Source: Paraburkholderia ribeironis
GTDB lineage: Bacteria > Pseudomonadota > Gammaproteobacteria > Burkholderiales > Burkholderiaceae
Length of the DNA stretch: 64,000 nucleotides
Direction of reading: 5' to 3'
Assembly (NCBI RefSeq): GCF_900019265.1
Contig: NZ_CYGX02000009.1
Span: 124,001-188,000, forward strand
Position numbers and translations under genes: made by a program
The notes under the pieces: model-generated
Seen by the model: the letters and a program-made list of their open reading frames with translations, nothing else
Told to the model about the DNA's origin: nothing
The model's database searches: none
In this document: positions 11,949 through 20,532 of the stretch, piece by piece
How positions within the stretch are numbered: position 1 is the first letter of the stretch
Layout: every line of letters starts with the position of its first letter

Positions 11949-11994
11949 TCGACCGCTGTGCGTGGGACCGCAGTAAGCGCTAACTGCGGTCGAC
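11949..11994 (-). other. Two competing hairpins at the mlaB stop codon
   Basis: The right arm ACTGCGGTCGAC (11983-11994 on the plus strand) can pair with either of two left arms: GACCGCAGT at 11966-11974 (8-nt loop) or GTCGACCGC at 11949-11957. Both pairings are perfect over 9 bp and exclude each other. The mlaB stop codon lies in the loop of the shorter one. No T-tract follows directly, so this is not a plain terminator. Confidence 0.5.
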
Positions 11995-12270
11995 AAAGTT
12001 ATCGACGCCGTAAGCTCGCGCAAGACTGGCGAGACCAGCCGGTAAATTGACGATCTCGAAATTGATGCCACGTGCGTCGCCAGCACGCCGCCACGCGAGC
12101 AGCACCGCCAGCGCGGACGAATCGAATTGCGCAAGCGGCGCGCAATCCACACCGGTCGCGCCTGCCTCGATGCGCTGCAAACCCGCCGCGAGCGCGGCCC
12201 TGGCACTCGCGTGGGTCAGCGTCGCGCCGCTGTCGAAGCGGTTGGCGACGGAGTTCAGCACCTCGCTCAC
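11980..12270 (-). CDS. mlaB: STAS-domain lipid transport protein MlaB
   Basis: A 96-residue cytoplasmic STAS protein. FDSSALAVLLAWRRAGD is the typical STAS loop and helix that docks on the MlaFE ATPase and is needed for its activity. The start is GTG 12270, which overlaps the mlaC stop (GTGA); the open frame continues upstream inside mlaC. It is the last gene of the mlaFEDACB operon. Confidence 0.88.
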   Translation of the reverse strand: MSEVLNSVANRFDSGATLTHASARAALAAGLQRIEAGATGVDCAPLAQFDSSALAVLLAWRRAGDARGINFEIVNLPAGLASLARAYGVDNFVDRS

Positions 12271-12899
12271 GATTGCTTGCCCGCGGCGAGCTGCTGGTTG
12301 CGCTGCGTGAGGAACTGGATCAGTCCGTCCACGCCCTTCTGCTGGATCTGCTCGCTGAACTGCTGCTGATACGCCTGGATCAGCCATGCGCCGAGCACAT
12401 TGATGTCATACACGCGCCAGCCTTGCGGCGTCTTGTACAGACGGTAGTCGAGTTCGATCGGCTGACCGTTGTTCATCACGACCGAGCGCACCACCGCGTC
12501 GGTGTCGTCCGGGTTCATGCGAAACGGCTTGTACTGGATCTGCTGGTCGCGTACCTGAGCCAGCGCGCCCGAATACGTGCGGATCAGCAGCATCTTGAAC
12601 TGCTCGACCACCTGGTTTTGCTGCTCGGGCGTGGCGGTGCGCCAGTTACGGCCCATCGCCAGTTGCGTGGTGCGGCGGAAATCCGTGTACGGCAAGATCT
12701 TTTCGTTGACGAGCCTGGTGATCTGCGAGATGTCGCCTTGCTGGATCGTCTTGTCACCGCGAATTGCATCCATCACTTGCTGGGTGACTGTCTTGATCAT
12801 GCCCTCGGGCGAACTGGTATCGACAGTTTGTGCCGATACACCAGCACTGACGAACGAGAACAACGCGGCGAACAGCGAAATCAGGAAGAATTTTTTCAT
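12267..12899 (-). CDS. mlaC: Periplasmic phospholipid-binding protein MlaC
   Basis: MlaC carries phospholipid between the outer-membrane MlaA complex and inner-membrane MlaFEDB. The 210-residue product has a signal peptide (MKKFFLISLFAALFSFVSAG, cleavage near SAQ) and the Tol_Tol_Ttg2 domain, seen in the FRRTTQLAMGRNW and WRVYDINVLGAWLI stretches. ATG 12899 is chosen over the upstream open frame because it starts the signal peptide. mlaA precedes it by 114 bp. Confidence 0.95.
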   Translation of the reverse strand: MKKFFLISLFAALFSFVSAGVSAQTVDTSSPEGMIKTVTQQVMDAIRGDKTIQQGDISQITRLVNEKILPYTDFRRTTQLAMGRNWRTATPEQQNQVVEQFKMLLIRTYSGALAQVRDQQIQYKPFRMNPDDTDAVVRSVVMNNGQPIELDYRLYKTPQGWRVYDINVLGAWLIQAYQQQFSEQIQQKGVDGLIQFLTQRNQQLAAGKQS

Positions 12900-13013
12900 A
12901 TCAAGCTTTGCCTTAAAAATAGTCCAACCGTTTGAGGCGACATTACCACGCGAGTTCGACGGCAATCCATGCGCAAACTGCGAGAGTCGTATCGATCTGT
13001 TACGGCGGCACGT

Positions 13014-14039
13014 TCAACGCAATTTGAATGACGGAAAATTGAAACGCGTGGGCGGGACCAGCTGGCCGGCCGGAATCTGCGTCGTTTCGGGACCGCCGTT
13101 CAGATCGATCGGCGGCGATTCAGCGCTGCCGGAAGCGGCTTCGGGTGCGGTCGCCGGCGGGGTCTGCGGCGGGGTCGCTTCATTGGTGCCAGGTGCCCCG
13201 GCCGCCTTCGCAGCTGCGCCCTGCGTGCTCGCGGCGCCGGCCGTGCCCGTGACCGCGCCAGCCGCGCCACTCTCGTCTTCGTACTTCGGCAGCGGCGCTT
13301 CCTCGTCGTAGTTCGGCAGCGTCTGCGTACGCCGGCCGGCCGACAACAGATACTGGCGGCGCTGCAGATACGCGTTGCGCACGAACGAGTATTTGTCGAG
13401 CGCCGCGCCTTCCAGCACGTCGCTCGCGCCCAGCAGATTGGCGCGCGTGTTGACGATGTTCAGGCCGTACAGCGCCCAGCTCAGACCCGACGGATTAATG
13501 TAGCTGATCGGGTTCACATAGTAGTTGCCGATCGAGCCGACCGCATCGCGCACGGTGCTCGGCCCAAACAGCGGCAGCACCAGAAACGGCCCCGGTGGAA
13601 CGCCATAGTGGCCGAGCGTCAGACCGAAATCGTTCTCGTGCTTGGGCAGCTTCGCGAGCGTCGCCACGTCGAACAGGCCGCCGACGCCGAACACCGTGTT
13701 GATCACGATCCGCATGATGTCCTGCACGCCATCGGCGATCCGCAACTGCACCAGGTTGTTTGCCGCGATGTAGACGTCGCCGATGTTCGAGAAGAAGTTC
13801 GTCACGCTGTCGCGCACCGGCTGCGGGGTCGCCCACACGTAGCCCCTGGCGACCGGCTTCAGCGCGTACTGATCGACCTTGTCGTTGAAGGTGAAGATCG
13901 TGCGGTTCAAGCCTTCGAACGGATCGCCCTTGGTCGGCGTCTGCACGGTGGTACAGCCGGCGAGTAGCACAGTCGCCACGGCCACCTTGCCAATCTGGAA
14001 AACGGGCGCGCGCCCGCCGCGGGTGGTCTGCATGGTCAT
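13014..14039 (-). CDS. mlaA: Outer-membrane lipoprotein MlaA (VacJ)
   Basis: MlaA sits in the outer membrane with a porin and removes mislocalised phospholipid from the outer leaflet. The 341 residues include a signal peptide with lipobox LLAGC, then DPFEGLNRTIFTFNDKVD and FVLPLFGPSTVRDAVG-type motifs of the family. Beyond about residue 235 comes a long Ala/Pro/Thr/Gly-rich tail with low complexity, longer than the E. coli protein (251 residues). In enterobacteria mlaA is elsewhere; here it lies inside the mla operon between mlaD and mlaC. Confidence 0.95.
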   Translation of the reverse strand: MTMQTTRGGRAPVFQIGKVAVATVLLAGCTTVQTPTKGDPFEGLNRTIFTFNDKVDQYALKPVARGYVWATPQPVRDSVTNFFSNIGDVYIAANNLVQLRIADGVQDIMRIVINTVFGVGGLFDVATLAKLPKHENDFGLTLGHYGVPPGPFLVLPLFGPSTVRDAVGSIGNYYVNPISYINPSGLSWALYGLNIVNTRANLLGASDVLEGAALDKYSFVRNAYLQRRQYLLSAGRRTQTLPNYDEEAPLPKYEDESGAAGAVTGTAGAASTQGAAAKAAGAPGTNEATPPQTPPATAPEAASGSAESPPIDLNGGPETTQIPAGQLVPPTRFNFPSFKLR

Positions 14040-14044
14040 TCTCC

Positions 14045-14617
<573 letters not shown>

Positions 14618-14711
14618 CGTTATCCCAAAGTGAATCCGCCACGCCGCCAGCAGTCGCGCCGTGCGTCGCGGCCAGCGACGCGCCGGCGGCGAAGAAACGT
14701 GCGGCGCAGCC

Positions 14712-15479
14712 TTAGCTGAACATCAATGCGGTCAGCAGAAAATCGAGCCCGAGCACCGCGAGCGACGCGTACACGACAGTTTTGGTAGTCGCGCGTGACA
14801 CGCCTTCCGGCGTCGGCTTGGCTTCATAGCCCTGAAAGAGCGCGACGAACGTCACCGCAAAGCCGAACACCACGCTCTTGACGACCCCGGCGCCGACATC
14901 GCGCCAGACGTCCACGCCACCCTGCATCTGCGACCAGAATGCGCCGGCGTCGACGCCGATCAGCAGCACGCCCACCACGTAACCGCCCAACACGCCGACC
15001 GCGCTGAAAATCGCGGCGAGGACCGGCATGGAGATAATGCCGGCCCACAGGCGCGGCGCAACCACGACCTTGACCGGATCGACGGCCATCATTTCCATCG
15101 CGGTCAGTTGCTCACCCGCCTTCATCAAACCGATCTCGGCCGTCAGCGACGTGCCGGCGCGGCCGGCGAACAGCAATGCCGTCACCACCGGCCCGAGCTC
15201 GCGCACGAGCGACAGCGCGACCAGCAGCCCCAGCGCCTGTTCGGAGCCATAGCGATTGAGCGTGTAATACCCCTGCAGGCCGAGCACGAAGCCGACGAAC
15301 AGCCCCGACACGGCGATGATCACCAGCGAATAATTACCCACGAAGTGGATCTGCTTCGTGACAAGGCGCGGGCGGCGCAACAGCGGAAAAAACTCGAACA
15401 CCAGCCGGAAGAAAAAGCGCGTGGCATAGCCCGCCGTGCCCAGCCCGTCGAGCACCGAGCGACCGATCGTGCTGATCAT
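14712..15479 (-). CDS. mlaE: Phospholipid ABC transporter permease MlaE
   Basis: A 255-residue inner-membrane permease of the MlaE/YrbE family. Conserved parts are FVLGLQGYYTLNRYG, LVRELGPVVTALLFAGRAGTS with the coupling-helix Glu, and AEIGLMKAGEQLTAMEMM. Five hydrophobic helices are visible. The start overlaps the mlaF stop as ATGA at 15476-15479, which settles the start although the frame is open far upstream. Works with MlaF, MlaD and MlaB. Confidence 0.96.
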   Translation of the reverse strand: MISTIGRSVLDGLGTAGYATRFFFRLVFEFFPLLRRPRLVTKQIHFVGNYSLVIIAVSGLFVGFVLGLQGYYTLNRYGSEQALGLLVALSLVRELGPVVTALLFAGRAGTSLTAEIGLMKAGEQLTAMEMMAVDPVKVVVAPRLWAGIISMPVLAAIFSAVGVLGGYVVGVLLIGVDAGAFWSQMQGGVDVWRDVGAGVVKSVVFGFAVTFVALFQGYEAKPTPEGVSRATTKTVVYASLAVLGLDFLLTALMFS

Positions 15480-16300
15480 GAGCGACCTCCGCCGAAACCG
15501 AAGTCCGCCGCCAGCGGCGCCTTGCTCGGATAGTGGAATTTGAACGGGCCGTCCGGCGCGCCATCGATGAACTGCCGCACCGTCGGATCGGTCGATGCGC
15601 GCAGCTCGGCCGGCGTGCCCTCGGCGTGAACCCCGCCGTTGGCGAGGAAATAGACGTAATCGGCGATCGCGAACGATTCGGGCACATCGTGCGTGACCAG
15701 GATCGACGTCGCGCCAAGTGCCTGATTCAGCGCGCGAATCAGGTTCGCGGTGATACCGAGCGAGATTGGATCGAGACCGGCGAACGGCTCGTCGTACATC
15801 ATCAGCTCGGGGTCGAGCGCGATTGCGCGCGCCAGCGCCACGCGCCGCGCCATGCCGCCCGAAATTTCCGACGGCATCAGCTCGCGCGCACCGCGCAAGC
15901 CGACCGCGTTGAGCTTCATCAACACGAGGTCGCGCAGCAATTCTTCGGGGAGATCGGTGTGCTCGCGCAGCGCGAAGGCGACGTTTTCGAACACCGACAT
16001 ATCGGTGAACAGCGCGCCGAACTGGAACAGCATGCCCATCTTGCGGCGCAGCGCGTAAAGGGCCTCGCGTGTCTGCTGGCCGACGTTCTGACCCTGAAAC
16101 AGGATCTGGCCGCGCTGCGCTCGCACCAGGCCGCCGATCAAGCGCAGCACCGTGGTCTTGCCGCATCCCGAGCCGCCCATGACTGCAACGACCTGGCCGC
16201 GCTTGAAACGCAGGTTCAGGTTCGACAGGACGAGCCGGTCGCCGTAACCGAAGTCGACGTCGCGCAGCTCGAGTAAGGTCTCGGTAGAGGAAGACACCAA
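15476..16300 (-). CDS. mlaF: Phospholipid ABC transporter ATPase MlaF
   Basis: The 274-residue ATPase of the Mla system. Walker A is MGGSGCGKTT (about 41-50), the signature is SEISGGMARRV and Walker B is LMMYDEPFAGLD. The start is TTG 16300 or the next codon GTG 16297; an AAAGGA ribosome site lies 8 nt before the TTG and no ATG is suitable. It heads the mla operon and has a TATAAT box 28 bp upstream. Confidence 0.95.
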   Translation of the reverse strand: MVSSSTETLLELRDVDFGYGDRLVLSNLNLRFKRGQVVAVMGGSGCGKTTVLRLIGGLVRAQRGQILFQGQNVGQQTREALYALRRKMGMLFQFGALFTDMSVFENVAFALREHTDLPEELLRDLVLMKLNAVGLRGARELMPSEISGGMARRVALARAIALDPELMMYDEPFAGLDPISLGITANLIRALNQALGATSILVTHDVPESFAIADYVYFLANGGVHAEGTPAELRASTDPTVRQFIDGAPDGPFKFHYPSKAPLAADFGFGGGRS

Positions 16301-16328
16301 ACTGACAGTCCTTTAAACGGAAGGCCGA

Positions 16329-16334
16329 ATTATA
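16329..16334 (-). promoter_or_regulatory. Candidate -10 box of the mla operon
   Basis: TATAAT on the minus strand 28 bp upstream of the mlaF start, in the 90-bp gap after thiE. It shares the GCCCTATAAT context with the box before the YadG-like gene. No clear -35 hexamer is present. Confidence 0.45.
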
Positions 16335-16390
16335 GGGCCATCATGCAAAAGCTGCCTTGAGGTGCCCTCTCCGCTAACGAAGCCTGACGA

Positions 16391-17494
16391 TTATCGCGTA
16401 AACCCTAGCTGCAATGCAGAAACGGCGGCAGCCGGATCCGCCGCTTGCGTGACCGCGCGCACTACGGCCGCGCAGCCGACACCCGTCGCCAGCACGTCGG
16501 GCAGCACCTGCAGGTCGATGCCGCCGATCGCCACCAGCGGCACGACGCCATCGAGCAGCCGCACGTAGCGCGCGAGACGCCTCAGACCCTGCGGCGCGGT
16601 CGGCATGACCTTGGTGGTGGTCGGAAACACCGCGCCCAACGCAATATAGCTGGGCCGGAAATGCAGCGCCCTCAGAATCTCGTAGTATCCATGCGTCGAC
16701 AGTCCCAGCCGCATGCCGGCAGCCGCCAACGCGGACAGGTCGGCGGTGTGCACGTCTTCCTGACCGAGATGGACGCCGTACGCGCCCGCATCGAGCGCGG
16801 CCTGCCAGTGGTCGTTGATGAACACCTGGGCGTCGTGCGCGCGGCCGACCGCCACGCAGCGGGCGATTTCGCGTTTCAGCTCGGCGGCGGGTTCGGCCGA
16901 TTTGCGGCGCAACTGCACCGTCTTCACGCCAAAGCTCAACACCCGTTCGACCCACTCGGCGGTCGGCAGCACCGGATACAGGCCCAGCCGATCCGGGCAG
17001 CGCGCGAACGCTTGCGCCGGCGCGGCCGGTAAGCCGGCGAGGCGCGGAAAACGGGCGAGATCGGCCGGGAAGGCGTCGTCCGCGCGGGTTTCGTCGCCGT
17101 CACGCCAGGCGAGCGCCAGCACCAGCGCGTCATGCGGGTCGAACCCGCAGTCGAGGAAAGCCGCCAGCGCCGCAATCCAGTCGTCGGCCAGATGGCCCTC
17201 GAGACGATACGTTTCGCCGCCCAGATGCAACGTGGCCGTGTTCTGCGCGGCTTCGATCACGCCGGCGCCTTGCACCAGCCAGCGCGCCACCTGCTCGCGA
17301 TGCTGCTGCGCGTCCGCGATCACGATCAGGTCGCCGCCGTTCGGCGCGTCCGGCGCGGTCAGGCAGATGCGCCACGGCGCATGCGTCGGCGGCCAGTCGC
17401 CAAGGCGGGCGCGGATGCGCTCGGTGGCTTCGGTGAGTTCGTCGGCGGGCGGCCAGAACAGGTCGCGATCCTTCAATGCCAGTCTCTGCGTCAT
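16391..17494 (-). CDS. thiE: Thiamine-phosphate synthase with N-terminal extension
   Basis: ThiE joins HMP-pyrophosphate and thiazole phosphate to make thiamine phosphate. The protein has 367 residues, against about 210 for ordinary ThiE. The C-terminal 200 residues hold the synthase: [31 protein letters not shown] and VAIGGIDL. The first 150 residues are extra; [16 protein letters not shown] looks like the end of an HMP-phosphate kinase (ThiD) domain, but no kinase motif survives, so a degenerate ThiD remnant is inferred. Start ATG 17494 overlaps the thiG stop (ATGA). Confidence 0.9.
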   Translation of the reverse strand: MTQRLALKDRDLFWPPADELTEATERIRARLGDWPPTHAPWRICLTAPDAPNGGDLIVIADAQQHREQVARWLVQGAGVIEAAQNTATLHLGGETYRLEGHLADDWIAALAAFLDCGFDPHDALVLALAWRDGDETRADDAFPADLARFPRLAGLPAAPAQAFARCPDRLGLYPVLPTAEWVERVLSFGVKTVQLRRKSAEPAAELKREIARCVAVGRAHDAQVFINDHWQAALDAGAYGVHLGQEDVHTADLSALAAAGMRLGLSTHGYYEILRALHFRPSYIALGAVFPTTTKVMPTAPQGLRRLARYVRLLDGVVPLVAIGGIDLQVLPDVLATGVGCAAVVRAVTQAADPAAAVSALQLGFTR

Positions 17495-18306
17495 GCGGCG
17501 CTCCCGTCCTGGTGCCAGAACGGCATGCCGATCACCGGCGTGCTCGCGTGCGCGCTTTCGCGCTCGGCCATCGGCCCCGCCAGAAACGCCTCGCGCCCCG
17601 CTTCGACGCCCAGCGCGAATGCGCGCGCCATCGCCTCGGGGTGCGTCGCCTGCGACACCGCCGTGTTCAGCAGCACGCCGTCGAAACCCCACTCCATCAC
17701 CTGCGCCGCATGCGACGGCACGCCGAGCCCGGCGTCGACGATCAGCGGCACGTCCGGCAGCCGCTCGCGCAGCACCCGCAGCGCGTAGGGATTGATCACG
17801 CCCTTGCCGGTGCCGATCGGCGCGCCCCACGGCATCAGCGCTTCGCAGCCGGCATCAAGCAGACGGCGGCCGATCACCAGATCTTCGGTGCAGTACGGCA
17901 ACACCTTGAAGCCGTCCTTGATCAGCTGCGCGGCCGCTTCGATCAAGCCGACCGGGTCGGGTTGCAGCGTGTAGTCGTCGCCGATCAGTTCGAGCTTGAT
18001 CCAGTCGGTTTCGAAAATTTCGCGTGCCATCTGCGCAGTCGTGACCGCCTCGCCGACGGTCAGGCAACCCGCCGTATTGGGCAGCAGCGGCACGCCATGG
18101 CGCTTGAGCAGATCGAAGAAGCCGGCTTCGGCGCCGGCTTCGTTCATCTGCCGGCGCAGTGCGACGGTCACCATGCCGGGGCGCGCCGCGTCGATCGAAT
18201 CGGACAGCGACTGCAACGACGGATAGCGCGACGTGCCGAGCAGCACGCGGCTCGCGAAAGTCTCGCCGTACAGCGTCAGCGCGTCGGCGGTCTGGGGGGA
18301 AGTCAT
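17491..18306 (-). CDS. thiG: Thiazole synthase
   Basis: ThiG makes the thiazole phosphate ring from deoxyxylulose phosphate, dehydroglycine from ThiO and sulfur carried on ThiS. The 271 residues show [13 protein letters not shown], the Schiff-base lysine in [11 protein letters not shown] (Lys104) and GAPIGTGKG. Start ATG 18306 is preferred to earlier in-frame ATGs (18330, 18315, 18312) because AGGA lies 8 nt before it. The C-terminal 15 or so residues after the barrel are variable. Confidence 0.95.
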   Translation of the reverse strand: MTSPQTADALTLYGETFASRVLLGTSRYPSLQSLSDSIDAARPGMVTVALRRQMNEAGAEAGFFDLLKRHGVPLLPNTAGCLTVGEAVTTAQMAREIFETDWIKLELIGDDYTLQPDPVGLIEAAAQLIKDGFKVLPYCTEDLVIGRRLLDAGCEALMPWGAPIGTGKGVINPYALRVLRERLPDVPLIVDAGLGVPSHAAQVMEWGFDGVLLNTAVSQATHPEAMARAFALGVEAGREAFLAGPMAERESAHASTPVIGMPFWHQDGSAA

Positions 18307-18345
18307 CTGCATCATCCTGGTTGGCGGCAAATCGTGGCGAGGCGC

Positions 18346-18543
18346 TTAACCGCCAGCCACCGGTTGCACGACATCGAGCCGGTCGCCCGGCTGCAGCGCG
18401 CGCGCCGCATGCTGGGTGCGCGCCACGAAATCGCCGTTCAGCGCTACCGCGAACGGCGGACGCGCACCGTACACGGCGAGCGCATCCGCGACAGTCGCGC
18501 CTTCGGGCAGCGACAACGGCTTCTGATTGATATGAATGTCCAT
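18346..18543 (-). CDS. thiS: Thiamine biosynthesis sulfur carrier ThiS
   Basis: A 65-residue ubiquitin-like sulfur carrier that starts MDIHINQKPLSLPEG and ends with the diagnostic Gly-Gly, which is adenylated and thiocarboxylated. Start ATG 18543 gives the standard length; the frame is open to 18600. It lies between thiO and thiG in the same direction. Confidence 0.95.
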   Translation of the reverse strand: MDIHINQKPLSLPEGATVADALAVYGARPPFAVALNGDFVARTQHAARALQPGDRLDVVQPVAGG

Positions 18544-18609
18544 GGTGTTCGAATACGGTTCAATCGAGGACGATAGCGACATGGCACGCGGCGTCGACAC
18601 GCGCGACGC

Positions 18610-19740
18610 TCAAGCCGGCTCCCGTGCGCAGTCTGGTTGGAAAAGCTCACTCCAGCGGGCGTCGCGCCGCCAGTCGGCAAACGCGTCGGCATCGCCGATA
18701 CGGCCGTCGAGCAGCGCCGCGGCGAAGCGCACGGCTTCGTCGGCGACCTCGGGCGCGATCATGTAGCCGTGCCGGTACAGGCCGTTCACGCGCAGCGTGC
18801 GCGCACCGTCCCACAGCAGCGCGGGACGGTGGTCCGGCAGCGTCGGGCGGCACTGCGAATTCAGTTCGAGAATGCGCGCCTCGCCGAAGCCGGGATGCAC
18901 GGAAAACGCCGCGCTCAGCAGTTCGAGCGCAGAGCGCACGCTGACCGGCGACATGTCCTCGCCCTCCACTTCGGTGGCGCCGATCACATAGAGGTCTTTC
19001 TGCTTCGGCGCGATATAGAGCGGATAACGGGGATGCAGCAGCCGCACCGGGCGCGTCAGGTTGATACCGGGCGCATGCACACGCGCGACTTCGCCGCGAA
19101 TGCCGCGCAACGTGGGCAACACCGCCTTCGCACCGAGCCCCCGGCAATCGATCGTGACGCGCGCGCGAGGTAGCGCGTGATCGTCGACCGGGGTATTCCA
19201 GTGGGTTTCGACGCCGCGCTGTGCGAGACCCGCGGCCAGCGCGGCCAGCACCTGGCGGTTATCCAGCTGGCCTTCGCGCGGCAGCAGCCAGCCCTGGTTG
19301 AAGCGCCCCGCCAACGCGGGCTCGGCGGCGCCGAGCTGTGCGCCCGCCAGCGTCACGAAACCGCCGTCGAGCAAGTCGGCCGGCGCGTTCGAGCGCACGC
19401 GGCGCTCGAACAACGGCGCTTCGGTGCGATCGGCGTGATGCCAGACGACCAGCGTGCCGTTGCGCTGAAAGAACACCGGCTCCGGCAGTTCGGCCAGCAG
19501 TTGCGGCCAGCTGTCGAGCGAACTCGCGCCCAGTCGTGTAATCAGCAACTCGGCGCTGGCGGCTTCGGCGAGCGGCGCCAGCATCGCTGCGGCGACCCAC
19601 GCGGCGGCCTGCGTACCGGCCGCGTCGCCGCGCTCGTAAAGCGCCACGCGATGCCCTTGCCCGGCGAGTCGCCACGCGACCAACCGACCGCACAGGCCGC
19701 CGCCGAGCACGGCGAAATCAGGTTGCGCTGAACGGTTCAT
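18610..19740 (-). CDS. thiO: Glycine oxidase ThiO
   Basis: ThiO is an FAD enzyme oxidising glycine to the imine used by ThiG. The 376 residues start with the dinucleotide-binding motif VLGGGLCGRLVAWRLAGQG, and the C-terminal NGLYRHGYMIAPEVAD is typical of the DAO family. ATG 19740 is preceded by a weak GGAG about 10 nt upstream, and its ATG overlaps the stop of a 35-codon ORF that has a better ribosome site. A TPP riboswitch lies upstream, so the operon should be shut down by thiamine pyrophosphate. Confidence 0.93.
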   Translation of the reverse strand: MNRSAQPDFAVLGGGLCGRLVAWRLAGQGHRVALYERGDAAGTQAAAWVAAAMLAPLAEAASAELLITRLGASSLDSWPQLLAELPEPVFFQRNGTLVVWHHADRTEAPLFERRVRSNAPADLLDGGFVTLAGAQLGAAEPALAGRFNQGWLLPREGQLDNRQVLAALAAGLAQRGVETHWNTPVDDHALPRARVTIDCRGLGAKAVLPTLRGIRGEVARVHAPGINLTRPVRLLHPRYPLYIAPKQKDLYVIGATEVEGEDMSPVSVRSALELLSAAFSVHPGFGEARILELNSQCRPTLPDHRPALLWDGARTLRVNGLYRHGYMIAPEVADEAVRFAAALLDGRIGDADAFADWRRDARWSELFQPDCAREPA

Positions 19741-19844
19741 CGTGCGCGCTCCGTTGCGCGGCGGCGCGCAAGACCCAGGCGGCACGGCGCGCCAACCGCG
19801 ACGCGACGAAGAGCAAAACACATAGGTGAAGAATAGGCGGTCAT
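19737..19844 (-). CDS. Possible 35-codon leader ORF ahead of thiO
   Basis: It starts MTAYSSPMCFALRRV at ATG 19844 with AAAGGA 5 nt upstream and ends in a TGA that overlaps the thiO ATG. The peptide is Arg-rich towards the end and matches no family known to me. Its place between the riboswitch and thiO suggests a translational coupler, though a chance frame cannot be excluded. Confidence 0.4.
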   Translation of the reverse strand: MTAYSSPMCFALRRVAVGAPCRLGLARRRATERAR

Positions 19845-19971
19845 CGAGTCCTTTCCGTACGGCCCAAAAACGCACGTACCCAGGACGAAACCGGCGGGTG
19901 AAGCCGGCCGGGCAATCCGCGCGTACCGATGTACGGACGCCGCCCGGCGGGGAGTGGAAGACTGGCTGCTT

Positions 19972-20049
19972 CCGGAAACTTCCCGCGCCGGTATTACCCG
20001 GATCGGGTGCAAAGGGTCTCTCTCAGCCTCGCCGCCGCGGTGTGAAAAT
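19972..20049 (-). promoter_or_regulatory. TPP riboswitch (THI element)
   Basis: On the minus strand the conserved core reads GGCTGAGAGAGACCCTTTGC, then CCGATCCGGGTAATACCGGC and GGGAA, in the order and spacing of THI boxes (CUGAGA at 20026-20021; the GATCCGGGTAATACCGGCG part at 20004-19986). The aptamer ends about 230 nt before thiO. It binds thiamine pyrophosphate and represses thiOSGE; whether by termination or by blocking translation is not clear from the sequence. Confidence 0.93.
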
Positions 20050-20270
20050 CACGCCGCCTGTGGGCGAAGCACCCCTGTTTCGTCGAAGGTCATTAGACCA
20101 TAAAAGGCGCGACGCCCGCAAACCAGCGGCCGGCGCGTTCGGCAGGAGTTTGATCCGGCGGCATGTTTACCGCGCCGATAGGTTCGGGGGCGGCGCTCTG
20201 GCACAATGCCAGCACCGGATGCCGAAAAAACGCGGCGCGGACGGCACGCATTAGCGCCCGCGCCGGCAAC

Positions 20271-20294
20271 ATCGCGGCCGGATCCGGCCGCGAT
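20271..20294. repeat. 24-bp perfect palindrome
   Basis: The half-site ATCGCGGCCGGA is followed at once by its exact reverse complement. An AT-rich tail TATTAATTTT follows on the plus strand, so in that direction it looks like a terminator, but no plus-strand gene lies upstream. It could be a regulator site or a recombination-type palindrome. Confidence 0.8.
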
Positions 20295-20389
20295 TATTAA
20301 TTTTCGCTTAAGGGCTTCGCGCCAGAATCTGACGCTCGCCCGGACGCGCGTTCGTCGAGCACGACGCCCGGGGACGTACGGCACGCCCG

Positions 20390-20424
20390 CCGCCGGGCGG
20401 CCCAGACGGTGGGCCGCCCGGCGG
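20390..20424. repeat. Perfect 15-bp inverted repeat with 5-nt loop
   Basis: Left arm CCGCCGGGCGGCCCA, loop GACGG, right arm the exact reverse complement. It lies 108 bp before the exporter start and should form a very stable RNA hairpin in its leader. No T-tract follows. Confidence 0.85.
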
Positions 20425-20438
20425 ATAGCCCGACGCAG

Positions 20439-20483
20439 GTCGACCCGGAGTGGATCAACCCGAGATGGGTCACCCCGGTATGG
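20439..20483. repeat. Three imperfect 15-bp direct repeats
   Basis: GTCGACCCGGAGTGG, ATCAACCCGAGATGG and GTCACCCCGGTATGG follow one another without gaps, 50 bp before the exporter start. Three looser copies of CACTTCGG follow at about 20490-20520. They could be repeated operator half-sites. Confidence 0.6.
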
Positions 20484-20532
20484 GGCAACACTTCGGATCG
20501 GCACTTCGGGCCAGCACTTCATCAGGACGCAC

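Larger units (their letters stand above)
19845..20532. other. Divergent gap between thiO and the fused ABC exporter
   Basis: Apart from the TPP riboswitch this stretch holds no convincing gene. Plus-strand structures: a 24-bp perfect palindrome (20271-20294), a 15-bp-stem hairpin (20390-20424), and three imperfect 15-bp repeats (20439-20483). A short inverted repeat TGGCACAATGCCA lies at 20199-20211. Between 20060 and 20200 nothing was recognised. Confidence 0.7.

Noticed and set aside
20199..20214. Possible sigma-54 promoter TGGCAC-N-GC upstream of the exporter
   Set aside because: The GG and GC spacing fits, but the TTGC part reads CAGC and the element is better explained as a short inverted repeat.
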